From: Thermoplasmata archaeon
GTDB taxonomy: Archaea > Thermoplasmatota > Thermoplasmata > Lutacidiplasmatales > UBA184
NCBI GenBank assembly: GCA_021819135.1
Contig: JAKASE010000005.1
Span: 32,217 to 96,216 of the forward strand
Direction of reading: 5' to 3'
DNA: 64,000 nucleotides
Shown: positions 28,977 to 37,855 of the stretch, one piece after another
Position numbering within the stretch: position 1 is the stretch's first letter
Layout: each line of letters starts with the position of its first letter
Notes under the pieces: model-generated
The model's database searches: none
What the model saw: only the letters and a program-made list of their open reading frames with translations
Told to the model about the DNA's origin: nothing
Program-made: the position numbers and the translations under genes

Positions 28977-30801
28977 ACTTGTGGACGACGTCGACGAACG
29001 TCGAGTGCGACCACGTGAGGGGCGTGGCGCTCTTGGGGTCTCCGCTCCCCCCGTCGATCTGCTCGGGGAGGAGCCGGGTGTGCGTGGCGTGGGAGGCGAC
29101 CCACTCGATCAGTTCCCGACACCGGTTGCGGTCCCCGAGGTGCAGCCGGGCCTCGGCGAGCCAGAGCGTGGAGACGATCCAGGGATTCTCCCGGCCGTAG
29201 TACTCGTCACCCTCGTAGCGGGCGAGGCCACCGACCCCGGTGGACCAGAGGCGGGCCTCGATCGCGTCGACCGTGGCCTTCGCCCTCGGATCGGACCACG
29301 GGAGGAAACCGAGCTTGAGCGCGAGAAGGGTCGACGCGTCGAGGCGCTCGTCCCTCGGGGAGAGCGACCGGACGAAGCGGCCCATCCCCTCGTCCCAGAA
29401 GTGCCGGACGGCCGCGGCGCCGATCTCGAGCGACGCGGTCCGGTACAGGTTCGCGTCCTTCCCGATCTCCGTCGCGATGCGCGCGGCCCGCTCGAGCGCG
29501 TGCGTCACGGCCGCGGTCGAGTAGAGGTGGATGCCGAGCCGCTCCTCCCAGAGGTCGTAGCTCGGGGCCGGCAGCCCGGTGGCGGGGTCCCGGAACTCGG
29601 TGAGGAACGTCGCGGCCGACTTCACCATCGACCAGAGATCGAGCAGGGTGTCCGGGTCGGCGCCCCGTTTGAAGTGGTGCCACGCGGCGGCGATCACGGT
29701 CGCGGTCTGGTCGATCTGCAGGTGAGGGGGCGGATGCCACGTGCTGCCGATCGCCCCGTCCGGGAAGTGCCGGTGGAAGAACGACCCGTCCGGGTTCTGG
29801 CAGCTCTTCGCGAAATCGAGGAACCGAGCCGCGTTCTCGTAGAGGCCGGCCTCGTCCATCGCCTTCGAGATGTACCCTCCGTCGCGCCACCAGCAGTAGT
29901 TGTACGTGTCCCCGGACGCCGCGAGCGCCCGGGTATCCGGGGAGGCGATCACCGCCCCGTTCGAGCCCGTGGCGTGGCGCATGAGGAGCACGCTCATCCG
30001 GTAGACCTCGCGGCCGAGGGGGCTCAGGCCGGGAGGAGGGTGGGGGAGCCGGCGCTGGACCCACGTCGCCCAGAACGCCTCCGCCTCGCGCACGAACCGG
30101 GGGAACCCGCCCTCCCGGACGTAGTCCCGGATCTGGTGCACCCCGGGAAGGCTGCGGCCGGCGGCGAGCAGGAGCGTCACGTCGGTCCCCGCCTCCCCGT
30201 CCGGCTCGAGGTCCCACTCCATCACGCTGTCGGCCGCGCCGTGGGCGATCAGGCCGCCCTCGAGCCGCCCGTCCTCGGCGTCGACGTAGCTGCCGCGCAG
30301 TCCCCGCAAGCTGTGCTCCCCGCAGACCGCGCGCGTGAACGACGGGGAGGAGAAGAACTCGAAGAAGAAGCCGCGCTTGTAGTGGACGAGGCTCTCGCTC
30401 TCCACGTCCACGAACGCGGTGTCCTGGTACATCGACTCCGCGATCTGGAACGAGTGGTAGGCGAAGAGGCGCAGCGGCCGCGGCGGATCGGCCCGGATGT
30501 GGAACGTGCGCGCGACCAGGTCGTGGTTCGGATGCACCTGGTCCCGGACCGTGAGCGTGATCCCGTGCCCGGTCCAGACCGACTCGGGCAGGTGGCCCGG
30601 ACCGTACGGCGCCTGGGTGAGGCCGAAGCCGTTCCCGCGCCGTAGCCAGGTGAACGTCCCGGCGCGTACGTCGAAGAGGCCGAGGCGCGCCTCCCGCAGC
30701 TGCTGGAACTGGCCCGGGTACGGGTAGAACAGTTCGTTCCAGTCGCCGTTCTCGTTGACCGTGAGCAGCAGTCGCCCATTGCCCGAGAGCTCCGTGATCA
30801 T
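28936..30801 (-). CDS. GH15 glucoamylase / glucodextranase-like enzyme
   Basis: A 621-residue GH15 enzyme. The N-terminal beta-sandwich (to about residue 270) begins with GNGRLLLTVNENGDWNELFY, the start of many archaeal GH15 proteins. The alpha/alpha barrel has DTYNYCWWRDGGYISKAM and the catalytic acid in SYDLWEERLGIHLYSTA (about residue 420). The base is in LLPEQIDGGSGDP (about residue 583). No signal peptide is visible, so it is probably cytoplasmic and releases glucose from glucans or maltooligosaccharides. It heads the run leading to the ROK kinase. Start ATG 30801. Confidence 0.87.
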   Translation of the reverse strand: MITELSGNGRLLLTVNENGDWNELFYPYPGQFQQLREARLGLFDVRAGTFTWLRRGNGFGLTQAPYGPGHLPESVWTGHGITLTVRDQVHPNHDLVARTFHIRADPPRPLRLFAYHSFQIAESMYQDTAFVDVESESLVHYKRGFFFEFFSSPSFTRAVCGEHSLRGLRGSYVDAEDGRLEGGLIAHGAADSVMEWDLEPDGEAGTDVTLLLAAGRSLPGVHQIRDYVREGGFPRFVREAEAFWATWVQRRLPHPPPGLSPLGREVYRMSVLLMRHATGSNGAVIASPDTRALAASGDTYNYCWWRDGGYISKAMDEAGLYENAARFLDFAKSCQNPDGSFFHRHFPDGAIGSTWHPPPHLQIDQTATVIAAAWHHFKRGADPDTLLDLWSMVKSAATFLTEFRDPATGLPAPSYDLWEERLGIHLYSTAAVTHALERAARIATEIGKDANLYRTASLEIGAAAVRHFWDEGMGRFVRSLSPRDERLDASTLLALKLGFLPWSDPRAKATVDAIEARLWSTGVGGLARYEGDEYYGRENPWIVSTLWLAEARLHLGDRNRCRELIEWVASHATHTRLLPEQIDGGSGDPKSATPLTWSHSTFVDVVHKYAEAEHRGEIPEE

Positions 30802-30946
30802 CGGTCGCGGAGCCCCCGATCTCGCCGGTGCGTCGATGCGGTCCCCATTCGGGTCGAGTTCGGGGAGCGAACGGGGTTTAACTCGGTTTTCGTTCGACTG
30901 GCGGGCCGACGGAGGCTCCGTCCGGCAGGGTTTTGCGGCTTTCGAA

Positions 30947-31627
30947 ATGCATGACTACCTCCTCGCGCTTCCGACGGCGATGACGACGGTCCGAGACCTC
31001 GATCGCCGGGTCGCCGAGCGCCACCTGTTGACGCACCCGTTCTATGTCGCATGGTCGGCCGGGACCCTCCCCCGGGAGACCCTCCGTGCCTACGCCGGCC
31101 AGTACGACCATTTCGAGTCGAACTTCCCCCGCTTCGTGGCCGCCGCCTACGCGAGGCTCCCACGGCCGCAGGACCGGCGGGTCCTGCTCGAGAACCTGAT
31201 GGACGAGGAGGGCCGGTCGCCGACCCATCCGGAGCTCTGGGCGGACTTCGCCCGGGCGATCGGCGCGCCCCGGGGACCGGTCCCGCCGCTCCCCGCGACC
31301 TCCCGGCTGATCCGCACCTACGAGCGGGAGACCGTGCGCGGGACGGCCGCCTCCGCTCTCGGGGCGCTGTACGCCTACGAGAGCCAGTTCCCGGCGGTGG
31401 CCCGGGAGAAGTCCCGCGGGCTCCGGGCGAACTACGGGATCCGCTCGCGCGAGGCCCATGAGTTCTTCCGGGTCCATTCGTTCGCGGACGTCGCCCACGC
31501 GTCGGCGGAGCGCCGACTTCTGTCGGGGCTCCTCCGCGGGTCCCCCGCCTCCGGGGCCGAGGCCGAGCGTGGGCTTCGCGCTTCGATCGGTGCGTGGTGG
31601 GGGTTCCTCGACGCCTTCACGCCCTGA
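30947..31627 (+). CDS. CADD-like heme-oxygenase-fold diiron protein (candidate p-aminobenzoate synthase)
   Basis: A 226-residue all-helical TenA/PqqC-fold protein starting at ATG 30947. Metal-ligand candidates are E87, H94, E145, H177, D181 and H184, in the motifs DEEGRSPTH, YAYESQFP and RVHSFADVAH. The spacings E-x6-H and H-x3-D-x2-H and the positions of Y33 and K155 relative to E87 and E145 agree with what I recall of Chlamydia CADD (E81, H88, E142, H174, D178, H181, Y27, K152), a self-sacrificing p-aminobenzoate synthase. It is divergent to the glucoamylase gene. The fold is well supported; the pABA role is inferred from the residue pattern. A TenA thiaminase role is less likely because the diiron ligands are kept. 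Confidence 0.75.
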   Translation: MHDYLLALPTAMTTVRDLDRRVAERHLLTHPFYVAWSAGTLPRETLRAYAGQYDHFESNFPRFVAAAYARLPRPQDRRVLLENLMDEEGRSPTHPELWADFARAIGAPRGPVPPLPATSRLIRTYERETVRGTAASALGALYAYESQFPAVAREKSRGLRANYGIRSREAHEFFRVHSFADVAHASAERRLLSGLLRGSPASGAEAERGLRASIGAWWGFLDAFTP

Positions 31628-31693
31628 ACCCCGACCGCCCGGGTCTCCCGGGAGATCCGGCGGGTTCCGCCCAGCGGCACCCGGCCGGATCCG

Positions 31694-32887
31694 TTACTTG
31701 AGGATCGGGACGCCGAGGCGGTCGAGGGCGCGCCGACGAAGGTCGGTCATCGCGTTCATGTAGTTCGCGTAGGCGTCGTACGGGTTGTCGTAGCTCGAGA
31801 AGTACCGGTGGACCCCGAGGTCCGCCCCGTGGCCGCTCACGAACATGTAGTAGAAATGGTCGGAGGTGAGGAGCTTCCGCCAGTCCTCGAGGATGCGGGG
31901 GTCGGCGCTCTGTCGGGCGAGGACACCGACCTTCTTCGCGGCCTCGAAGGCGGACTTCTGGAGGTCGTTCCCGAGCCACGCCCCGAGGTCCCGCGCCTCG
32001 TCGGCCCAGCTCATGATCTCAGGCACCGAGAGCGGACCGGCCGGGGGCGTCCCGATCGCCTCGTCCACGGTCGCCCACGCGAGACGGGGGTACCGGCGGA
32101 CCTCCTCCGGGAGCCGGCTCAGGAAGTCGAGGATGCCGGATTCCGCCGGGTGATGTTCGCCGAACGTCTCGAAGTCCATGAAGAGGCCGAGGGTCTCGCC
32201 GGGCGTCTCCGAGAGCCACCGCGCGTACTTCTCGGCGGTGAGCGGGTACTCCGACCAGTTCTTCGAGGAGAACCGGAACCCGATATCGTCGCTGAGGGGA
32301 TAGTGGCGCAGGAGCAGGATCACGGTCCGCGCCGGCGCGGCGGAGTACGGGAAGGTCGGGCTCTGGCGCCGCAGCACCCCTTCCCACCCTTCCGCAAGCA
32401 TCCCCTGGAACCGCTCGGCCTCGGCGAACCGGGCGATGTCGTCCGAGTAGGCGAGCTCGGTCATCCTCAGGGCGATGGTCTCCGCCCCGAACTCGCGCGC
32501 GAGCACGGCGCGGTGCATCGCGACCTCCTCGGCGAGCTCGGGCGGGGGGAGGAGGAAGGCGAGGGAGTGGTAGTACGTCTCCGCGAGGAACGCGACCCGG
32601 CCGGTGCGGCGGAGCGACCGCAACCGATCGAGGACATCGGGCGCGGCGAGCTTCGCCTGCTCGAGGAAGGTGCCGGTGACCGACAGGCTGAGCCGGAACT
32701 CCGGATGCTGCTGCAGGGCGCGGAGGAGCCGGTCGAGCGCCGGCCGGTAGCACCGCTCGGCGATCCCCCGAAAGATGCCGAGGTTCCGGTCGACGTCGAA
32801 GTACGAACGACCGCTCCCGAGGTCGAGGAAGCGGAACCGGCCGAGACGCCAGGGTTGGTGCAGATGGAAGTAGAGGACGATCTTCAG
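31694..32887 (-). CDS. GH57 alpha-amylase / glucanotransferase-like enzyme, CTG start
   Basis: A 397-residue GH57 protein beginning KIVLYFHLHQPWRLGRF, the usual GH57 N-terminus. Nucleophile Glu is in RMTELAYSDDI and the acid Asp in LFMDFETFGEHH. No ATG, GTG or TTG lies near the conserved start. CTG 32887 overlaps the glgA stop (CTGA, the same geometry as ATGA) and has GGAGGGA seven bases upstream, so a CTG start is likely. It is one of two GH57 proteins here and would degrade or rearrange intracellular alpha-glucan. It belongs with the GT4 synthase and triosephosphate isomerase genes. Confidence 0.87.
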   Translation of the reverse strand: MKIVLYFHLHQPWRLGRFRFLDLGSGRSYFDVDRNLGIFRGIAERCYRPALDRLLRALQQHPEFRLSLSVTGTFLEQAKLAAPDVLDRLRSLRRTGRVAFLAETYYHSLAFLLPPPELAEEVAMHRAVLAREFGAETIALRMTELAYSDDIARFAEAERFQGMLAEGWEGVLRRQSPTFPYSAAPARTVILLLRHYPLSDDIGFRFSSKNWSEYPLTAEKYARWLSETPGETLGLFMDFETFGEHHPAESGILDFLSRLPEEVRRYPRLAWATVDEAIGTPPAGPLSVPEIMSWADEARDLGAWLGNDLQKSAFEAAKKVGVLARQSADPRILEDWRKLLTSDHFYYMFVSGHGADLGVHRYFSSYDNPYDAYANYMNAMTDLRRRALDRLGVPILK

Positions 32888-34407
32888 GGCCGGTCCCTCC
32901 GCGCGTCCCTCGCCTCCGCGTAGACGGCGACCGTCTCTCGCGCCCGTTCCGGCCAGCCCTCGCGCAGCGCCTCCCACCGGCCCTGCGCCCCCATCGCGGC
33001 CCGGAGCGTCGGGTACTCGAGGATCTCGGCGATGCGGCTCGCGAACTCCTCGACGTCCCAGAAGTCCACACGGAACGTCGACGAGCTGATCTCGGCGACG
33101 CCGCTCGTCTTCGAGACCACCGTCGGGACGCCGGCCGCCATCGCCTCGAGCGCGGCGATGCCGAACGGTTCGACGACCGAGGGGAGCACGAACACGGACG
33201 CCCCCGCGAGGAGGATCTCCCGCTCCTCGTCCGAGACCTTGCCGAGGAACATCACCCGGTCCCCGACCCCGAGCCGCGCCGCGAGCTCGACGAGGCGCGG
33301 GAACTCCGGGCCTTCCCCCGCGACGACGAAGAGCGCATCCGGCACGTGCTCGGCGATCCGGGCGGCCGCCCGGACGAACGTGTCGACCCCCTTCATGGCG
33401 GCGAGGCGACCGACGTAGAGGACGACGCGCTTCGTCGGATCGATCTCTTCGAGGCGTTCGGTCGGGCGCACGGCATTGTAGATCACGCGCACCTTCGCGG
33501 GATCGGCGTCGTACCGCTCGATGAGCTGAGCGCGGAGGTGTCGGCTCACCGCGATGACCCGGGTCGCCGCCCGAATGCCGAGCTCTTCCCGCTCGAGGAT
33601 CGGTTCCCACGGGTGGCCGACCGAACGGTCGTACTCGGTCGAGTGGACGGTCATGACCAGGGGACGGCCCAGGCGTTCGGCGAGCGCCTTCGCCCCCTCG
33701 GTCCCGAACCAGTCGTGCACGTGGATGACGTCGACCGCCCCAAGGTCCTCGCGTGCCGCGATCCACCCGTTGTAGGTCTCGGTCGAGCTCTGGAACGTCA
33801 CCGGCCGGCGGGGACGGGACGGGGACGAGAAGGCAGAACTCTCCGGAGGACCGACCTCCGGCTGTTCGTCGTACGCGCCCGGGTACTCCAGAGGCACGCC
33901 CGGCTCCACCGGTGAGGGGGACGCGGGCGATGGTTCCTCCTCGGAGGGAGCCGCGGAGCTCGGCTCCGGTCGACGCTCCGACGGGAACCGGAAGGTCACT
34001 CCCTCGACCGGAGTGAACGGTCCGGAGAACGGCGTCAGGAACGTGATCCGGTGCCCGAGCCGGGTGAGCTCTCGGGAGAGCTCGAAGCAGTGCACTCCGA
34101 GTCCGCCGGTGTGGTGCGGCGGCCACTCCCACCCTACCATCACGATGTGGAGCGGATGCGGGCTGCGTTCGACCGGGGGCGACTCTTCCCTCCGCGGCGG
34201 AGCCACCCGTCGGACCCGTGACGACTCCCGCACGTCGAGCCGGGCGAGCGGTTCGCCCGCGTTCCGTGGCTCACGACGCACACGGGGAGGTCCCCGACCG
34301 CGTCCGCCGAGTCGCCCCCGAGCGGTCGGTCGGGGGCGGTGGGCCCGGGGGGCGCGACGACGTCCTTTCCGGGCCGGGACGGCTCGCTTCGCCGTGCGGG
34401 GAGCCAC
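32884..34407 (-). CDS. glgA: GT4-family glycogen synthase-like glycosyltransferase
   Basis: A GT-B enzyme of family 4. Conserved part: LHIVMVGWEWPPHHTGGLGV (donor-binding Gly-Gly), VIHVHDWFGTEGAKALAERL, LYVGRLAAMKGVDTFVRAAA and PSVVEPFGIAALEAMAAGVP with the EPFGIAALE motif. It probably makes alpha-1,4-glucan or maltose-1-phosphate from a nucleotide sugar. The 89 residues before MVGWEW are Arg/Pro-rich with no conserved character, so the GTG start at 34407 is doubtful; a GTG at 34206 or the ATG at 34140 are alternatives. A Pro/Ser-rich insertion lies at about residues 145-200. Exact donor and product are not decided, so the symbol is tentative. Confidence 0.78.
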   Translation of the reverse strand: MAPRTAKRAVPARKGRRRAPRAHRPRPTARGRLGGRGRGPPRVRREPRNAGEPLARLDVRESSRVRRVAPPRREESPPVERSPHPLHIVMVGWEWPPHHTGGLGVHCFELSRELTRLGHRITFLTPFSGPFTPVEGVTFRFPSERRPEPSSAAPSEEEPSPASPSPVEPGVPLEYPGAYDEQPEVGPPESSAFSSPSRPRRPVTFQSSTETYNGWIAAREDLGAVDVIHVHDWFGTEGAKALAERLGRPLVMTVHSTEYDRSVGHPWEPILEREELGIRAATRVIAVSRHLRAQLIERYDADPAKVRVIYNAVRPTERLEEIDPTKRVVLYVGRLAAMKGVDTFVRAAARIAEHVPDALFVVAGEGPEFPRLVELAARLGVGDRVMFLGKVSDEEREILLAGASVFVLPSVVEPFGIAALEAMAAGVPTVVSKTSGVAEISSSTFRVDFWDVEEFASRIAEILEYPTLRAAMGAQGRWEALREGWPERARETVAVYAEARDARRDRP

Positions 34408-34470
34408 GCGGACCGGATGGTTCCGAAGACATGAAACCGCGCCCGTCGGGGGCGTCCGGACGGGGCCGGT

Positions 34471-35211
34471 TCAGAAGCCGGCGAGCAGTTCCTCGATCGC
34501 CTTTCGCGGATCTGGCGCCAGCGCGACCGCGCTCGAGACGAGGACGCCCGAGCTCCCGAGCTCGAGGGCCCGCCGGACATCGTGGCGGTCGTGGACCCCG
34601 GCACCGCACAACACGCGCGCCGCCGGCGCGACCGCCCGGACGGCGCGGACCGCGCCTTCGACGACCTCGGGGCGGGCGGTCGACACGGCCCGGTCCCCTC
34701 CGATCAGCTCCGGCGGTTCGATGGCGAGATATGGCGGGCGGGAGCGGGCGAGCCGGCCGGACGCGGCGACGTCCCGGGCGCAGACGACCGCGATGAGGCC
34801 GGCGGCCGTCAGGCGGGTGACCGCCTCCCCCACCTGCCTCGCGGTCAAGGGGTGCTCGGAATGGCTGACAAGGCTTCCCCACCCGCCCGAGGCCCGGACC
34901 GCCTCGACCGGAACGAACCCGGTGCGCGGGCCGGCGTCGACCGGGTCGACGTGCTGCGCGAGGACGGGGATGGCGACCTCGGCCGCCACCCGGGCGAGAT
35001 CCGGGGTCGACGGAGCGACCGCGACCGGGACGCCCGCGGAGTGGCCGAGCTCCTCCAGGACCCGGGCGATGCGGGGGGCCGCCGGCCCGAGCTGGGCGGG
35101 ATAGACCTTGAGGTTCAGGAGGAAGAGCGGTGCGCCGAGGGTCCCGGGTTCAGTGGATGGCGGTCGAGCGGGCTCGCTTCGGACGAGAGCAAATGGCGTA
35201 CTCGTCGCCAT
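34471..35211 (-). CDS. tpiA: Triosephosphate isomerase, archaeal type
   Basis: The conserved part begins APLFLLNLKVYPAQLG with the catalytic Lys. SLVSHSEHPLTARQVGEAV has the His, AIEPPELIGGD the catalytic Glu, and ARVLCGAGVHDRHDVRRALE is the phosphate-binding region. About 226 residues form the barrel, the short length usual in archaea. No canonical start lies just before the core; ATG 35211 is the nearest and overlaps the small upstream gene by 62 bases, adding about 20 weakly conserved residues. The enzyme links dihydroxyacetone phosphate and glyceraldehyde-3-phosphate in glycolysis and gluconeogenesis. Confidence 0.87.
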   Translation of the reverse strand: MATSTPFALVRSEPARPPSTEPGTLGAPLFLLNLKVYPAQLGPAAPRIARVLEELGHSAGVPVAVAPSTPDLARVAAEVAIPVLAQHVDPVDAGPRTGFVPVEAVRASGGWGSLVSHSEHPLTARQVGEAVTRLTAAGLIAVVCARDVAASGRLARSRPPYLAIEPPELIGGDRAVSTARPEVVEGAVRAVRAVAPAARVLCGAGVHDRHDVRRALELGSSGVLVSSAVALAPDPRKAIEELLAGF

Positions 35212-35359
35212 CGAAGAAGACCTCCCGGTCGGGATGCTTGCGCTGGAGTTCGGAGATGCGGGTGAGAACATCCTCGAGGGTGGTGGACTCGTCATTCGGA
35301 TCGATCCTGAGGTGCACCGTCTTCTCGTGGCGCTCGGTCGCGTGAACCGTGCCAGGCAT
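35150..35359 (-). CDS. Small conserved protein upstream of tpiA
   Basis: A 69-residue acidic-basic protein that I do not recognise. It reads as a compact alpha/beta fold with VHLRIDPNDESTTLEDVLTR and EVFFDGDEYAICSR, so it is likely a real folded protein. ATG 35359 lies about 36 bases after a good TATA-like box. It is the first gene of a run with tpiA, the GT4 synthase and the GH57 amylase and overlaps tpiA. A regulatory or accessory role in that operon is only a guess. Confidence 0.6.
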   Translation of the reverse strand: MPGTVHATERHEKTVHLRIDPNDESTTLEDVLTRISELQRKHPDREVFFDGDEYAICSRPKRARSTAIH

Positions 35360-35390
35360 GACGTACCGGGAAGCCCGGAACGACTGGGGG

Positions 35391-35399
35391 GCTTATAAT
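35391..35399 (-). promoter_or_regulatory. TATA-like box of the tpiA-glgA-GH57 run
   Basis: Minus-strand ATTATAAGC, about 36 bases before ATG 35359, in an otherwise GC-rich intergenic stretch (35360-35604) shared with the acs promoter. Confidence 0.5.
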
Positions 35400-35555
35400 C
35401 GTTGAAGGGGCCGCTCGGAACCCACGTTGGCCGCGCTCCGAGCCCAAAGCGCAGGGTGTGATGCGCGGACCGGGCCCTCGGTCCGGGCGGAAGGGGACGG
35501 TTCCCGAGCCGGTCGCACCGGCTCCGAGACAGGTTGTCTCATGCTAAGCCGTAAC

Positions 35556-35564
35556 AAGTATATC
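35556..35564 (+). promoter_or_regulatory. TATA-like box of acs
   Basis: AAGTATATC, about 45 bases before the acs ATG at 35605, giving a short leader. Confidence 0.45.
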
Positions 35565-35604
35565 CCGGGTCCGCGTGCGCGCCGACACGGGGTGTTCTAC
35601 ACTC

Positions 35605-37722
35605 ATGGCGGAAGCCCGGGAGAATGCCGAGGCAAAAGAAGACGAGATGCGCCTGACGGAGGCGGAGATCGCGGTCCATTGGAAGGAAGAGGAGTACTAT
35701 CACCCCACTCCCAAGTTCATCGGACAGGCGAACCTCACGGACCCGGCCGTCAGCGAGCGTTTCTCGGAGAAGAACTTCCCCGAGTGCTTCCGCGAGTACG
35801 CGGACATGCTCACGTGGGACAAGTACTGGACGACGACGCTCGACACGAGCAACGCCCCGTTCTGGAAGTGGTTCGTCGGAGGCAAGCTGAACGTCTGCTA
35901 CAATTGCGTGGACCGGAATCTCGGAAAGTACGCCAACAAGGCCGCGATCCTCTGGGCCTCGGAGGACGAGAACGAGCCGATCGTCGCGCTGACCTACCAG
36001 GAGCTCTACGTCCAGGTCAATGAGATGGCCGCCGTCCTCCGGGACTTCTGCGGCCTCAAGACCGGGGACCGCGTGACGGTCCACATGCCGATGGTCCCGC
36101 AGCTCCCGGTCACGATGCTCGCATGCGCCCGGCTGGGGATCATCCACTCGGTCGTCTTCGGCGGGTTCAGCGGCGAGGCGTGCGGGACCCGGATCGAGGA
36201 TTCGAAGAGCCACATCCTCATCACGATGGACGGCTACTACCGCAGCGGCAAGCTCCTCGACCACAAGGCCGCCGCGGACATCGCCGTCAAGAAGGCGGAG
36301 TCGGAGGGCCACAAGGTCGAGAAGGTCCTCATCTGGCGGCGCTTCCGGGACAAGAGCGCGACCTCGACCCCGCTCGTCGAGGGCCGGGACTACATCGTCG
36401 ACGACCTTCTGAAGAAGTACCGCGGCGTGATCGTCCCGCCGGTGTCGATGCCGGCCGAGGCGCCGCTCTTCTTGATGTACACGAGCGGCTCGACGGGGAA
36501 GCCGAAGGGGTGCCAGCACTCGACGGGGGGCTACCTTGCCTACGTGACCGGCACGTCGAAGTACATCCAGGACATCCACACGACCGACATCTACTGGTGC
36601 ATGGCCGACATCGGCTGGATCACCGGGCACTCCTACATCGTGTACGGTCCCCTCGCCCTCGCGGCGACCTCCGTCATGTATGAGGGCGTACCGACGTTCC
36701 CGGACGCGGGTCGGGTCTGGCGCATCGCCGAGCGGCTCGGAGTGAACATCTTCCACACGTCGCCGACGTCGATCCGGATGCTGCGGAAGCTGGGACCGGA
36801 CGAGCCGAAGAAGTACCACTACGACTTCAAGTCGATGACCACCGTCGGCGAGCCGATCGAGCCCGAGGCGTGGCTCTGGTACTACCACGTGGTCGGCCGG
36901 GGAAAGGCCGCGATCACCGATACGTGGTGGCAGACCGAGAACGGCGGGTTCCTCTGCTCGACGAAGCCGGCGATGGATGCGATGAAGCCGGGGAGCACGG
37001 GCCCCCCGGTCCCCGGGATCTTCCCCGTGGTCTACGACGAGAACGGGAAGGAGCTCCCGCCCGGCGCGGGAAAGGCGGGGAACATCTGCATCCGCAATCC
37101 CTGGCCCGGGCTCTTCCAGACGATCTGGGGCGACCCCGACCGGTTCGTCAAGCAGTACTACGTGAAGTACAACAAGGACCCGAAGTCGAAGGACTGGCGC
37201 GACTGGCCGTACTTCGCCGGCGACGGGGCGACCTGGGCGAAGGACGGGTACGTCCGGATCCTCGGCCGCGTGGACGATGTCATCAACGTGGCGGGGCACC
37301 GGCTCGGGACGAAGGAGCTCGAGTCGGCCTGTCTCACGGTCCCCGAGATCGCGGAGGCCGCGGTCGTTCCGATCGTCGACCCCGAGCGCGGACGGGTTCC
37401 CGAGGTCTACGTCGCGCTCAAGCCCGGGATCAAGGCGAGCGACGAGATCGCCCAGCGCGTCACGCTCGCGATCGAGACGACGATCGGGAAGATCGCCCGG
37501 CCGAGGGCCGTGCGGATCGTTCCGGACATGCCGAAGACCCGGTCCGGCAAGATCATGCGCCGGGTCCTCGCGTCGATCTCGAACCGGATGGACTACGGGG
37601 ACATCACGACCCTGTCGAACCCCGAGGTCGTCGAGCAGATCCGGGTCCAGGTCCAGGGAGCCGGGCCGGTGAAGACGGAGAAGGGCCCCGAGGACATCCG
37701 ACGGTTCGGCGAGACGACGTAA
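35605..37722 (+). CDS. acs: Acetyl-CoA synthetase (AMP-forming)
   Basis: A 705-residue adenylate-forming enzyme. The AMP-binding loop is YTSGSTGKPKGCQHSTGGY (about residues 292-310). SVVFGGFSGEACGTRI, DTWWQTENGGF and YVRILGRVDDVINVAGHRL (hinge region) are typical of Acs. The C-terminal TRSGKIMRRVL carries the catalytic Lys that can be acetylated. Start ATG 35605. It activates acetate, or another short acid, to the CoA thioester. An acetate-transporter gene lies about 10 kb downstream, which fits acetate use. Propionate as substrate cannot be excluded. Confidence 0.93.
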   Translation: MAEARENAEAKEDEMRLTEAEIAVHWKEEEYYHPTPKFIGQANLTDPAVSERFSEKNFPECFREYADMLTWDKYWTTTLDTSNAPFWKWFVGGKLNVCYNCVDRNLGKYANKAAILWASEDENEPIVALTYQELYVQVNEMAAVLRDFCGLKTGDRVTVHMPMVPQLPVTMLACARLGIIHSVVFGGFSGEACGTRIEDSKSHILITMDGYYRSGKLLDHKAAADIAVKKAESEGHKVEKVLIWRRFRDKSATSTPLVEGRDYIVDDLLKKYRGVIVPPVSMPAEAPLFLMYTSGSTGKPKGCQHSTGGYLAYVTGTSKYIQDIHTTDIYWCMADIGWITGHSYIVYGPLALAATSVMYEGVPTFPDAGRVWRIAERLGVNIFHTSPTSIRMLRKLGPDEPKKYHYDFKSMTTVGEPIEPEAWLWYYHVVGRGKAAITDTWWQTENGGFLCSTKPAMDAMKPGSTGPPVPGIFPVVYDENGKELPPGAGKAGNICIRNPWPGLFQTIWGDPDRFVKQYYVKYNKDPKSKDWRDWPYFAGDGATWAKDGYVRILGRVDDVINVAGHRLGTKELESACLTVPEIAEAAVVPIVDPERGRVPEVYVALKPGIKASDEIAQRVTLAIETTIGKIARPRAVRIVPDMPKTRSGKIMRRVLASISNRMDYGDITTLSNPEVVEQIRVQVQGAGPVKTEKGPEDIRRFGETT

Positions 37723-37855
37723 TAGCCACGAACCCGTTCTTCGCGCGGGACCGGCCGCGAACGGCCGGCCCCGCCCTATTCCCGGACCCCGCGGAGGGCT
37801 CCTGCTTTCGGGCGACCGCGAAACGAGAAGTCGTCCCGGCCGTTCGGGTCTCCCG

